Assembly: GCA_963833605.1 (NCBI GenBank)
Contig: CAWHYZ010000010.1
Location: 461,906 to 525,905 of the forward strand
DNA length: 64,000 bases
DNA from: JAFAXD01 sp963833605
GTDB lineage: Bacteria > Pseudomonadota > Alphaproteobacteria > Rhizobiales > Xanthobacteraceae
Reading direction: 5' to 3'
Shown: positions 40,892 to 49,034 of the stretch, piece by piece
Position numbering within the stretch: the stretch's first letter is position 1
Layout of the letters: every line of letters begins with the position of its first letter
Translations under genes and position numbers: made by a program
Notes under the pieces: generated by a model
Told to the model about the DNA's origin: nothing
The model's database searches: none
Seen by the model: the letters and a program-made list of their open reading frames with translations, nothing else

Positions 40892-40934
40892 GCATTTTCT
40901 ACGGAAAACCGGTATCCACTTTTCCTGAAAATGC
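40892..40934. repeat. Alphaproteobacterial intergenic palindromic repeat, copy B (inverted)
   Basis: Outer arms GCATTTTC (40892-40899) and GAAAATGC (40927-40934); core GGAAAACCGGTATCCACTTTTCC. The core is the reverse complement of copy A's AAAAGTGGCTACCGGTTTTC with one or two changes, while the outer arms differ but keep their pairing. It sits in the 200-base gap between the small membrane protein and the acyl-CoA synthetase. Confidence 0.75.
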
Positions 40935-41015
40935 TCTGCAAACGATAGCGCCGGCGCATGTTGCACCGGCAAGCGGCCGTGGAGCAAGGGCGGCCGATCT
41001 GCGGCCCAGCGTCGT

Positions 41016-43112
41016 TCAATCGCCGGCCCGCAAAACCGCCAATCCATCGGCCGCGCGCACGCCGCGACCTTGCGGCAGGACGAACAGCGGGTTGATTTCG
41101 GCTTCGAGCAGGCGTTCGCCGAGACGCAGGCTCATGTCCGAGAACGCGACGATGGCGCGCGCCAGCGCATCGATATCGCAGGGTGGGCGGCCGCGAAAGC
41201 CGCGCAGCAGCGGCGCGCTCTTCAACTCGCTGATCATCGCGTCGGCATCCTGCCGGTCGAGCGGGATCAAACGGATGGCGGTGTCATTGAACAGTTCGGC
41301 CGCAATTCCTCCCATGCCCAGCAGAATGGCTGGGCCAAGCTGTGGATCGCGGTGAAACCCGAGGATGAGTTCGACGCCATCCCGGATCAGCTCCTGCACC
41401 AGGAAACCTTCAACGTCATGTGGCGTGCGGCTGCGCACAATTGCGGCGAGTTCGTCGCAACGGCGAGCAACGTCCTGTGGCCTTACGTCGACAACAACGC
41501 CGCCTACCTCGGTCTTGTGCGCGATCTGACGCCCAAGCACCTTCAACACCACGGCGTCGCCGATGCGAAGCGCTGCCTGTTCGGCCTCCGACGCTGTCGC
41601 AACTGCGATTTCGGTCGCGCTCGGGATTCCGAAACGCGCAAACAGCCGTTTGCTTTCGGCTTCGTTCAAAGTGCCCGAGAGCGGCGGGTCGTCTTGCGCA
41701 GCTAGGCTTGGCGGCGCCGCCGTCGGCGCGCGACTGAAGGTCGACGCCGGTGTCGCGGTCCGCTCCCGGACAGCCGCCAGCGCGGCCCCGCAGCTTTCCG
41801 GTGCGCCGAATGCAGGCACACCGTGCCGATTGAGATGACGCACGATTTGCGGCGCCTCGGGGCTGACATAGACGAAAAGCGGCTTGTCGCTCTTTTGCAG
41901 GGCCTCGATCACCGGACGCGCGACCAGCTCGGGCTGGCTGATTCCCGATGATCCGACAATCACAACCACGGCGTCGTAGGTTGGGCTCGCGAGCAACACG
42001 TCGATCACAGTGCGCAACAGATCCGGCCGCAGTCCTGCGAGGGTCACGTCGACCGGGTTGCGGTCGAGCACCGCATCGTGGATGTCGAGCGCGAGCAGTT
42101 GCCGCGCTGTCGCCGCATCCGGCGCGGGCGTGTCGAAACCGGCGGCACCGGCGCAGTCGGCCACCAGGGTCGCGGCTCCGCCGGTCGAGGTCACGATGGC
42201 GAGGCGCTGGCCGCGCAGCGGGCGCTGCTGCGCCAGTGCGGCCGGGACCTCCAACAGGTCCGCAAACGTTGCAGCGCGCACGACCCCGACCTGCCGGAAC
42301 AAAGCGTCGTACATGCGGTCAGCCCCGGCCAGCGCGCCCGTGTGGGAGACGGCCGATCGGACACCCGCCTCGGAGCGCCCGACCTTGAAGGCCACGATCG
42401 GCTTGCCGATCCGAGCGCCGCGGGCGGCGACGGCGCGAAACCGGTCCGGCGCGCGCAGCCCTTCGAGGTAGAGCGCGATCACCGAAGTGGCCGCGTCGTC
42501 CAGCAGGTACTCGATGCAATCAGATACGTCGAGGTCGGCCTCGTTGCCGGTCGCGACGAGTTTCGAGAACCCGATGCCGCGTGCCGCGGCGCGCGACAGC
42601 AGCGAGCCGAGAATGCCGCCACTTTGCGAGACCAGCGCGATCGGCCCGGGAAGAAACGCGTCGAGCTCCATGGCACCGCTGGCGCACAGCATGATCCGGT
42701 CGGTGAGGTTGACGAGGCCGATGGTGTTGGGACCAAGAAGCCGCATCCGCCCGGCGGCATCCTTGAGTTCCTGCTGGCGCCGCATTCCGTCGGCGCCGGT
42801 TTCGCCAAAGCCGCCGGCCAGCACGATCGCGGCCGCAGCACCGGCCTGCGCCAGTTGGCGCACCGCCTCCACCACCCGGTCGGACCCGACCAGAACAAGA
42901 CCAACATCGGGCGGCGCCGGCAGCGCGCGCACGTCGGGAAAACACTTGAGGCCGGCGATGTCCTGATAGCGCGGATTGATTGGAAAAATCTGGCCGGTGA
43001 AGCCATGCCGCCGGAGATAGTCGATCGGGCGACCGGTGAGCTTGCTCGCGTCCGCAGAGGCGCCCACGACCGCAACGCTGCGCGGGCGAAACAGCGCCTC
43101 GATCGCGTCCAT
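41016..43112 (-). CDS. ADP-forming acetate/acyl-CoA synthetase, alpha and beta parts fused
   Basis: A 698-residue NDP-forming acyl-CoA synthetase that interconverts acyl-CoA and acid with ADP phosphorylation, or acts as an acyl-CoA ligase. Domains: CoA-binding Rossmann fold 1-130 (RSVAVVGASADASKLTGRP), ligase-like domains to about 450 with the phospho-histidine loop AVSHTGALAGADRMYDALF near 255, and an ATP-grasp C-terminus from about 480 (ESKRLFARFGIPSATE; GHKTEVGGVVVD-type HKTEVGG). It is intact. It lies 16 bases downstream of an enoyl-CoA hydratase on the same strand, suggesting fatty- or aromatic-acid breakdown. Confidence 0.9.
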   Translation of the reverse strand: MDAIEALFRPRSVAVVGASADASKLTGRPIDYLRRHGFTGQIFPINPRYQDIAGLKCFPDVRALPAPPDVGLVLVGSDRVVEAVRQLAQAGAAAAIVLAGGFGETGADGMRRQQELKDAAGRMRLLGPNTIGLVNLTDRIMLCASGAMELDAFLPGPIALVSQSGGILGSLLSRAAARGIGFSKLVATGNEADLDVSDCIEYLLDDAATSVIALYLEGLRAPDRFRAVAARGARIGKPIVAFKVGRSEAGVRSAVSHTGALAGADRMYDALFRQVGVVRAATFADLLEVPAALAQQRPLRGQRLAIVTSTGGAATLVADCAGAAGFDTPAPDAATARQLLALDIHDAVLDRNPVDVTLAGLRPDLLRTVIDVLLASPTYDAVVVIVGSSGISQPELVARPVIEALQKSDKPLFVYVSPEAPQIVRHLNRHGVPAFGAPESCGAALAAVRERTATPASTFSRAPTAAPPSLAAQDDPPLSGTLNEAESKRLFARFGIPSATEIAVATASEAEQAALRIGDAVVLKVLGRQIAHKTEVGGVVVDVRPQDVARRCDELAAIVRSRTPHDVEGFLVQELIRDGVELILGFHRDPQLGPAILLGMGGIAAELFNDTAIRLIPLDRQDADAMISELKSAPLLRGFRGRPPCDIDALARAIVAFSDMSLRLGERLLEAEINPLFVLPQGRGVRAADGLAVLRAGD

Positions 43113-43128
43113 AGCGCGATGCCTCGGC

Positions 43129-43923
43129 CTATTTTCTGTTCAGAAATGCCGCGACCGCCTCGCGATGCTCGGCGGTCGTGAAGCAGATCGCCTGCGCCTC
43201 GCGCCCGAGCGTCAGCACGTGCTCGTCGCTGAGTTCGAAGGTCTTGTCGAGGATCGACTTGGCGAGCGCCAGCGCGACGCTTGAGCCATTGCTCAGTTGC
43301 TTCGCCCATTCGTGCGCATCAGCCAGCAAACGCTCCGGCGCGGCAATGCGATCGGCGAGCCCCATGGCGAGCGCTTCCTGTGCCGGCACGCGCCGGCCGG
43401 TGAAGATTAGCTCCTTGGCACGCGCAAGACCGACCCGGCGCGGCAGGAAATAGAGGCCTCCACCGTCCGGAACGAGCCCGCGCAGGATGAAGCTCATGGT
43501 GAAATACGCTGTCTCCGATGCGATGATGAAATCGCAGGCGAGCGCGAGATCGCAGCCAAGCCCCGCCGCCGCGCCATTCACCGCTGCGATGGTTGGCTTG
43601 CCCATGCCGTGCAGGAGCGCCACGGTTTGATGCAACTGCTTTTGACGCTGCAAGCCGGTGTACGCGATCGTGCCTGGCGGCGCTGCCAACCGTTCCTGCA
43701 TCCTGGAAATGTCGCCGCCGGAACAGAAACCCGCGCCCTTTCCGGTGATCACGACCGCGCGCACGGCGTCGTCGGAGCCGACCCGACCGAGAATGCCGGC
43801 GAGCTCGGTTCGCATGGCGTCGTTGACGGCGTTGCGGACTTCGGGCCGGTTGAACGTGATGGTTGCGACCGAACCTTCGATCGCAAGCTCGACCAGGTTT
43901 GCGTCGTTCCTCTTGGTGCTCAT
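43129..43923 (-). CDS. Enoyl-CoA hydratase/isomerase family protein
   Basis: A 264-residue crotonase-fold enzyme acting on acyl-CoA thioesters. The oxyanion-hole regions are ITGKGAGFCSGGDIS near residue 65 and AAVNGAAAGLGCDLALACD near 115. The acidic residue region is LRGLVPDGGGLYFLPRRVG near 145, with Asp rather than Glu at one catalytic position, as in PaaG/PaaB-like isomerases. ATG 43923 lies behind GGAGTGAG. It forms an operon with the acyl-CoA synthetase downstream and the TctC remnant five bases upstream. Confidence 0.9.
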   Translation of the reverse strand: MSTKRNDANLVELAIEGSVATITFNRPEVRNAVNDAMRTELAGILGRVGSDDAVRAVVITGKGAGFCSGGDISRMQERLAAPPGTIAYTGLQRQKQLHQTVALLHGMGKPTIAAVNGAAAGLGCDLALACDFIIASETAYFTMSFILRGLVPDGGGLYFLPRRVGLARAKELIFTGRRVPAQEALAMGLADRIAAPERLLADAHEWAKQLSNGSSVALALAKSILDKTFELSDEHVLTLGREAQAICFTTAEHREAVAAFLNRK

Positions 43924-43928
43924 ACGGC

Positions 43929-44360
43929 TCACTCCGATTTGATGTTCGACATGCTGATCAGTTTTTGCCAGCGCGCGGCCTCGCCGCGGACATAGCGATC
44001 AAGCTGCGCCGGCGGGCCGACCGCGACGGTGAGGCCCTCGACCTGTTCGAGCGACTTGAAGGCGGGTGACCCAACGGCGCGGGCAACCGATGTGTTGAGC
44101 CGTGCAATGACATCCGCCGGCGTCCCGGCCGGCGCGTAAAGGCCGTACCAGCTTTCCGCCGCGTACCCCGGCACGCCGCTCTCGGCGACGGTCGGCAAAT
44201 CGGGAAAGGCCGCCGACCGCTCCGCGGATGTCACGGCGAGCGCCCGCAACTGGCCGCTCTGCACGTAGGGGGCGACACTGGCAACAGTCGTGAACATGAC
44301 CTCGATCTGCCCGCCCAGGAGATCAGTAATCGCGGCCGCCGCGCCCTTGTAGGAATTAGC
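43929..44360 (-). pseudogene. TctC/Bug substrate-binding protein, C-terminal fragment only
   Basis: About 143 residues of a Bug-family binding protein: YKGAAAAITDLLGGQIEVMF, ALAVTSAERSAAFPDLPTVAES, GVPGYAAESWYGLYAPAGTP and a normal C-terminus. The N-terminal half (signal peptide, first lobe) is missing. The sequence stops matching the family at about 44358, and the frame continues without a stop into NusG-like coding sequence. The break is therefore an abrupt rearrangement or an assembly join. The intact gene would have led an operon with the enoyl-CoA hydratase and acyl-CoA synthetase. Confidence 0.8.
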
Positions 44361-44938
44361 GTGGGTCGGCGGTGAAATCTGTTGTTGCGACATAGGCTTA
44401 GAAAAATGAGTTCGTTGTTGTGTTGAGTTTGTGTCCAGTTGAGCGTTTTGATCAACAGGGACGGCCTCAATCGCCGATTTTGGCATCTCAACGCGTTGTA
44501 AGCTACCGAGCATGGTCAGCAACACCAGCACGCGCTCGGAACCCTTCATGCCGTCATAGATCGCCAAACGATCGGCCATCGGCCCTTGGGCGATACGAAC
44601 CTGATCGCCGCGTTGCATGCCGCGCTCGGCTGGCAGCACGACTAGGCCGTGACGCTCGCGGGCGCGTAGGTCGTGGATAATTCGAATCAGGAACGTGCAC
44701 AGGTTCGGTCCCGCCTTGCATGACTAGTCGTCTCACCCCCGGCCGCCCAACGTGCCGTCCACCAGCCGACCTCGATCAGGACAAACGCATAGCCAGGGAA
44801 CAGTAGGGTCGTGGCCGCACCGTGCTTGCGGCCGGTCGCGATGCGCGGCGTGTAGACCTGATAGCCGGCGAGGCCAAGACAGTGCTCGGCCAACCGCTCG
44901 CGGTGGGTCTCAAGCTGTGCGCATGCCCAGAAACTCAT
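44361..44938 (-). CDS. NusG-family transcription factor paralogue, two one-base frameshifts
   Basis: A NusG/RfaH-like elongation factor. The N-terminal NGN domain opens MSFWACAQLETHRERLAEHC and has LFPGYAFVLIEVGWW. The C-terminal KOW domain reads GDQVRIAQGPMADRLAIYDG and ERVLVLLTMLGSLQRVEMP. The frame shifts near 44745 (one extra G) and near 44695 (one extra A). Corrected, it is one protein of about 170 residues ending near 44430, but no stop is found before the TctC fragment. An odd AT-rich, Gln/Thr-rich tail joins the two. It overlaps the upstream small gene by four bases. Specialised NusG paralogues usually control long envelope or element operons. Confidence 0.75.
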
Positions 44939-45249
44939 CGTGCATCCACCCGCAGCCGGCGCATGCGCCTCGCCTCGTGTAGGTCGTAGAGTGTTCCGAG
45001 CTTGTTGGTGCCGACTTCCAACTTGCGCAGTGGCTTCGGCTCGTCAGGCACGTCGATCGGCTGATAGAATTTCTCGAAGGCGGCGCATATCGCGCGACCC
45101 GTGGAACCCGGGCCGATTTCATGGCCTGCTAACGCGTCCGCGATGGCGGCGAAAAACTGATCGCGATCGGCGGGGCAAAGCCACGTGCTGGCGGCACACA
45201 GTTGCAAAAACTCGGTCTCAGGAATTGGGATCGCGGTTGCACGAAGCAC
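44935..45249 (-). CDS. Small conserved-looking protein paired with the NusG paralogue, unknown
   Basis: About 104 residues from GTG 45249: LRATAIPIPETEFLQLCAAS, then WLCPADRDQFFAAIADALAG, GPGSTGRAICAAFEKFYQP and a basic end. I do not recognise a named domain. It looks like a globular helical cytoplasmic protein. Its stop overlaps the NusG start as ATGA, so the two are translated together and probably act together. The frame is open upstream to 45348, but that stretch includes a hairpin and looks non-coding. Confidence 0.6.
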   Translation of the reverse strand: MLRATAIPIPETEFLQLCAASTWLCPADRDQFFAAIADALAGHEIGPGSTGRAICAAFEKFYQPIDVPDEPKPLRKLEVGTNKLGTLYDLHEARRMRRLRVDAR

Positions 45250-45304
45250 TGTGAAGCTCCAAACTAACCGAGCTTGCTTGGCTTCCTTCTCCAGGCGAGC
45301 CGAG

Positions 45305-45343
45305 AGCCCCGCTCGACGTTGCATGCTCGCCGCGGGCGGGGCT
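45305..45343. terminator. Hairpin, terminator-like
   Basis: Inverted repeat AGCCCCGC (45305-45312) and GCGGGGCT (45336-45343), followed on the plus strand by TTCATTT. The loop is 23 bases, long for a rho-independent terminator, and the T-tract is short. It may instead be a control hairpin before the minus-strand pair at 44361-45249. Confidence 0.35.
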
Positions 45344-45349
45344 TTCATT

Positions 45350-45642
45350 TCCGAAGCGGAGCAGCACGTCGAAGATGCCGGCGACCCGGCGCTGAGCAGC
45401 GAGAGCGCGGCGCAGGTCCTCGCGATAGACCGTGCGGTCGTGGACCTCAGGGTCCGCGAGAGCCGTTGTCATCCGACCCACCAGAGCCAGGGCGCCCTCG
45501 CGCAATCCCCACACGTAGGCGGTGGCCACGGCCCTGCCCGGGGTGCCGTCGCGGGAGTGGTTGGAATTGAAGGTGGCGTAGTCTCCGAGGTGATCAGGCT
45601 CCAATATCCGGCGTTGAAGCGCCGGACCGGAGACCACGCCAT
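45350..45642 (-). CDS. Unidentified coding fragment near the genome switch
   Basis: Codon third positions are GC-rich and the translation is protein-like: MAWSPVRRFNAGYWSLI, then after a one-base shift near 45580 DYATFNSNHSRDGTPGRA, AYVWGLREGALALVGRMTTA and YREDLRRALAAQRRVAGIFD. The end is at or near 45350. I do not recognise it. The genome it belongs to is unclear because it lies inside the interval where the window changes character. Confidence 0.35.
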
Positions 45643-45883
45643 GACCAACATTATCACGAAGACTTAAATTCCCGCCGCGGGTGAAGCAGACAGGGCACCC
45701 CAGCTTTTCGACGAAGTCGGCCGTATGAGGACGTCCGGCGAGAGGCGGAACCGTTCGCCGGAGCTGTGATGCACCGGCCTTCGGCCGGGCCAAAGGTATC
45801 CAGGCCGATCGGCCAGCCAGCTGGACCGATCCGCGTCTGGTCGCAGCTCACCCACTTGGCCGGTGCGGGCTCGGCACGGGCGT
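45643..45883. other. Unassigned stretch containing the probable genome switch
   Basis: No gene recognised. Left of 45250 the genes are alphaproteobacterial; right of 45884 they look actinobacterial and the frameshift density jumps. The exact join cannot be located by eye. Confidence 0.5.
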
Positions 45884-46258
45884 TCAGCCGCGGCCGCGAC
45901 ACGTCGACGCAGTCGCTGCGACCCGCCGGCCGTCGGGGCCGGCCGCAGGACGGTGGAGGATCGCCTTGGTCGGGGCGATCGTCACCGTGGTGCCGTCGAC
46001 GGTGGCCCGACCGTCGACGAGCAGCGTGAAGCCGCCTGCCTGCAGCGGCGGGAACACCAGCGTCACGTCCCGAGGCAGGTGGCCCGCGTTCTCCTGCGTG
46101 TGGCGGCCGGCGCCCTCGACGACGAGGCCGGACTCGGTCGGCTCGGCCCACACCGACAGGACGTGGGACCGGGCATCGTCGGTCACGGTGACGAGGTAGG
46201 CGACGTCGAAGTCGGCAAGCGTGGTCGCCAACTCCCCCAGCTCGACCTTCACGCTCAT
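45884..46258 (-). CDS. Pyridoxamine 5'-phosphate oxidase-fold flavin/F420-binding protein
   Basis: About 125 residues with the split-barrel fold that binds FMN or F420. MSVKVELGELATTLADFDVA, then YLVTVTDDARSHVLSVW, QENAGHLPRDVTLVFPP and GGFTLLVDGRATVDGTTVTI are typical of small actinobacterial members. The end probably shifts frame at about 45900, where DCVDVSR-type residues, as in relatives, lie in another frame. The reaction is unknown. It is one of the best-preserved genes in the right part. A hairpin repeat lies 25 bases upstream of its ATG. Confidence 0.75.
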   Translation of the reverse strand: MSVKVELGELATTLADFDVAYLVTVTDDARSHVLSVWAEPTESGLVVEGAGRHTQENAGHLPRDVTLVFPPLQAGGFTLLVDGRATVDGTTVTIAPTKAILHRPAAGPDGRRVAATASTCRGRG

Positions 46259-46282
46259 GGTCCCACGGTACCGAGCCGGGTT

Positions 46283-46352
46283 CATCCGAGTGCTACGTCG
46301 TGGATTTCCCCGGGCCGAAACACTCGGATGCGACGAAACACTCGGATCATCC
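46283..46352 (+). repeat. CACTCGGATG hairpin repeat, copy 1
   Basis: Structure: CATCCGAGTG (46283-46292), a 28-base spacer with GATTTCCCCGGGC, then two direct units AAACACTCGGATG (46318-46330) and GAAACACTCGGAT (46335-46347). The first arm is the exact reverse complement of CACTCGGATG, so it can pair with either unit. It lies between two minus-strand genes. About 70 bases match copy 3 at 61041-61110 along the whole length in opposite orientation. Confidence 0.85.
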
Positions 46353-46830
46353 AGGCCGTACCACGGGCCTTCGGCGAGGTCTCGTTCGACAATGGCACGG
46401 TCGTCGTCGTCGGCGGACGCTGCCCGGCGCAGCAACTGGGCGAGCTCGGCGGCGGCCTCGTCGAGGTGGCCGAGGCAGGCCAGCGCCCGGGCCCGCGCCT
46501 CATGGGCGTAGGCGAGGTCGAAGTCGGCGAGCCCTGCCTCGGTGGCGACGGCCATCGCCCCGGTCGGCGTGGTGCCAGGCCAAGCTCGCCATGTCCGAGT
46601 ACGGCGTGGGCCCGAGAGATCAGCCACGAGGGCACGGGACAGCGTTGGCGGGACCGACGCCGGGACGCCCGCTGCCAGTGATACGCGGAGGCGTACGCCC
46701 GGCGGAGCAGCTCCTCGTCGCGCTCGGCGGACGCCGGCTCGCCGACGAGGTCCCAGATGCCGTTGTTGGCCTCGATGCCCTGGCCGCCGGTGGACGTCGC
46801 CAGGACGGTCGGTCGACACGTCGGCCACGG
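46353..46830 (-). CDS. TPR-like hypothetical protein (AYHW-containing), several frameshifts
   Basis: Joined from at least two frames: ANNGIWDLVGEPASAERDEE, LLRRAYASAYHWQRAS, ISRAHAVLGHGELGL, then ADFDLAYAHEARARALACLG, HLDEAAAELAQLLRRA and RAIVERDLAEGPWYGL. Alternating helix pairs suggest one or two TPR units. Similar short proteins beside SRPBCC genes are familiar in actinobacteria, but I know no function. It follows the SRPBCC gene on the same strand and ends at the repeat. Boundaries are approximate. Confidence 0.6.
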
Positions 46831-47277
46831 GGCCGGTGCGTCGTCGGCGACGGGCGGGAGGCCTCGCCCGTCTCGAGCAACGACTTCAGACGTCGAGGAT
46901 CCACAGCCAGCCGGCGCCACCGCCGACGTGAGCGGGCTGAGCGCGAGGTCGCCGTGGACCAGGTCGATCTGGCGAGCCGTCGTCGCCTGGCTCAGCGTCC
47001 ACTCGACGCGGCTCGGTGGCTCTTCCGACAGCGCCGGGTCGTAGAGCACGTGCCAGGTCATGACCAGCCGGTTCGGCGGATCGAGCTCCTCGATCACGCC
47101 GTCGACCGCCGGGCGGCCGTCGCCCAACGAGGTGCGGTAGGCTCGCCCGACCGGAGGCGAGTCGAACGCTGTGCCGTGGAAGTAGCGGCGGGTCCACGCA
47201 GGCTCGACGATCGCGTCCCACACCTGTTCCGGCGTGGCCTTGATGAAGATCTGGTAGACGTGCTTGGTGATGGCCAT
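46831..47277 (-). CDS. SRPBCC (AHSA1-like) protein, frameshifted C-terminus
   Basis: A START/Bet v1-fold lipid- or ligand-binding protein. The first 115 residues are clean: ITKHVYQIFIKATPEQVWDA, IVEPAWTRRYFHGTAFDS, RLVMTWHVLYDPAL and RVEWTLSQ. After about 46930 the frame changes, and GWLWILDVLKSLLETGE is read in a second one. ATG 47277 lies behind TAGGAG and nine bases after the ArsR stop. ArsR plus AHSA1-type pairs are a common actinobacterial operon. The ligand is unknown. Confidence 0.82.
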
Positions 47278-47285
47278 GCGGGCTC

Positions 47286-47606
47286 CTAGGTGCTGCTGCC
47301 GCGCTCGAGGTCGTGACGCAGGCCAACCATCGCGCGGGTGAACGGTTGGGCGTACTTGCTGATCCAGCGGTCGGCGATCTCGCCGATCGGGATCGGGTTG
47401 AGGAAGTGCTGCTTGGTGCGACCGACTCGCTTGGTGGTGACCAGGTTGGCGGCCTCGAGCACGGCGAGGTGCTTCATCACGCCGAACCTGGTCATCTCCG
47501 GGAACCGATCGCACAGGGCCTGCACGGTCTGGCCGTCGTGTTCGAACAGGGCGTCGAGGATCGACCGTCGGGTCGGGTCGGCCAACGCTCTGAACACCTC
47601 GTCCAT
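47286..47606 (-). CDS. ArsR-family transcriptional repressor
   Basis: A winged-helix regulator of about 106 residues. Residues: MDEVFRALADPTRRSILDAL at the start, then ALCDRFPEMTRFGVMKHLAV with the recognition helix, and the wing LVTTKRVGRTKQHFLNP. No ArsR metal box (CxC) is seen, so it is a non-metal type, as usual in ArsR-SRPBCC operons. ATG 47606 or TTG 47624 is possible. The TTG is directly next to the palindrome, which would mean a nearly leaderless message. It probably represses itself and the SRPBCC gene through that site. Confidence 0.88.
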   Translation of the reverse strand: MDEVFRALADPTRRSILDALFEHDGQTVQALCDRFPEMTRFGVMKHLAVLEAANLVTTKRVGRTKQHFLNPIPIGEIADRWISKYAQPFTRAMVGLRHDLERGSST

Positions 47607-47625
47607 GTCGTCGATGGCCGACAAT

Positions 47626-47645
47626 ATGTGACCAATTGGTCACAT
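47626..47645. promoter_or_regulatory. Perfect 20-bp palindrome, likely ArsR operator
   Basis: ATGTGACCAATTGGTCACAT is exactly self-complementary. It sits 20 bases upstream of the regulator's ATG. Its size and position fit an autorepressor site of an ArsR-type dimer. The neighbouring peroxiredoxin starts 160 bases away on the other strand, so it could also be influenced. Confidence 0.75.
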
Positions 47646-47807
47646 GTCAACCCGGCATCCCGGCGTGGTGACAATCTTGACCGGAATAGTCGGGTAGGTT
47701 AGTGTGGTCCAGCAACGGACGGCCCAGTTACGTGCACATTCCGATCCGTCGGCAATTCACAGCTCTCATGCCATCCACCGACCACTCTCAACATCAAAGG
47801 AACAGCC

Positions 47808-48445
47808 ATGACCGTTCGCCTCGGAGACACCGCTCCCGATTTCACCGCTGCCACCACGCAGGGCGAGATCAACTTCCACGACTGGCTCGGCGATTCGTGG
47901 GGAGTCCTGTTCAGCCATCCGAAGGACTTCACCCCCGTGTGCACCACCGAGCTCGGCTACGTCGCCAAGATCAAGCCCGAGTTCGACAAGCGCAACGTCA
48001 AGGTGATCGGCCTGTCGGTCGACCCGGTCGAGAGCCACGGCAAGTGGGAGGAAGACATCGCCGAAACCCAGGGCACGCCGGTCGAACTTCCCGATGATCG
48101 GCGACCCCGATTGCGCCGTCGCCGACCTCTACGACATGATCCACCCCAACGCCAGCGACACCCGCTGAACCGTGCGCATCGGTGTTCGTCATCGGGCCGG
48201 ACAAGAAGGTCAAGCTGACGATCACCTACCCGGCCTCGACCGGACGCAACTTCGACGAGATCCTGCGAGTGATCGACAGCTGCAGCTCACCGCGAAGTAC
48301 AAGGTGGCCACCCCGGCCAACTGGGTCGACGGCGACGACGTGATCATCGGCGGGCCGGTCACCAACGAAGAGGCCAAGAAGATCTTCCCGAGCGGCTGGA
48401 AGTCGCCGCAAGCCGTACATGCGCATCGTCCCCCAGCCCTCCTGA
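47808..48445 (+). CDS. 1-Cys peroxiredoxin (Prx6 type), several frameshifts
   Basis: Reduces peroxides through one catalytic cysteine. MTVRLGDTAPDFTAATTQGE leads to the active site HPKDFTPVCTTELGY (Cys near residue 45), then IGLSVDPVESHGKWEEDI. After about 48090 the frame changes repeatedly: MIGDPDCAVADLYDMIHPNA, FVIGPDKKVKLTITYPAS and KVATPANWVDGDDVIIGGPV are read in other frames. The C-terminus GWKSP and MRIVPQPS ends at TGA 48443-48445. Total about 212 residues, normal for Prx6. Extra and missing single bases explain every break. Confidence 0.85.
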
Positions 48446-48511
48446 TAGCGGGGCTCGCCGCCGCGCTTCGCGCAGCGGCGCTCGCCCACCTGGCCACTCT
48501 GCACGAGGCCG

Positions 48512-49034
48512 CTACAGCCAGTTCGCCTCGACCCACGCCCGCACCGGCGGCGCCAGCATCGTCAGGTGGGCGGCAGGGGTCATTGCGGACCATCGTCGCG
48601 CTGATCGGGACGTTGACCCGATTGGCGTCGACCACGACAGGGTCGGCGCCCAGGCGCCGGGCCAGTTCCGCGACGTAAGGGTCGCTGGAGCAGACGACGT
48701 CCGGCCCGGTCCCGTGTGGCCAGTGGCTTTCGGAACACCCGCGATCCACCGTTTCCACAACTCCTCGTCATCCCAGTCGGTGGGCAGGTCGTGGACCACC
48801 TCGACGACGATGACGTCGGGGTGCAGCTCGGCCAGCCACTGTGAGCGCGGGGGTGGCCCGGGCGGCGTCACGGGCGGCACTGCTGTTGACGTAGACGACG
48901 AGCCGCTCGCAGCGCCGGGCCGCCTCCTCGACCAGGAACGAGTGGCCGAGGTGGGGTGGGTCGAAGCGACCGATGATCAGGCCGGTGGCGGGGCGCGGCT
49001 CGGGCACCTGCCCAGACTGCCCGATGCGGCGCAT
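48512..49034 (-). CDS. Nicotinamide-nucleotide adenylyltransferase-like protein (NadR/NadM type), frameshifted
   Basis: A nucleotidyltransferase-fold enzyme. The HxGH motif is in GLIIGRFDPPHLGHSFLVE near residue 20. A C-terminal ISATMVRNDP segment matches the ISxTxxR motif of NMN adenylyltransferases. The middle HPDVIVVEVVHDLPTDWDDE and the CSSDPYVAELARRLGA region are in different frames. The end is at 48512 (VRAWVEANWL). NadR-like activity, NMN plus ATP to NAD, is the likeliest; another cytidylyl- or adenylyltransferase is possible. Confidence 0.7.

Noticed and set aside
46283..46352. KHSD-type peptide repeats in several frames
   Set aside because: They are translations of the DNA hairpin repeat and occur in unrelated frames and strands, so the repeat is nucleic acid, not a protein motif.
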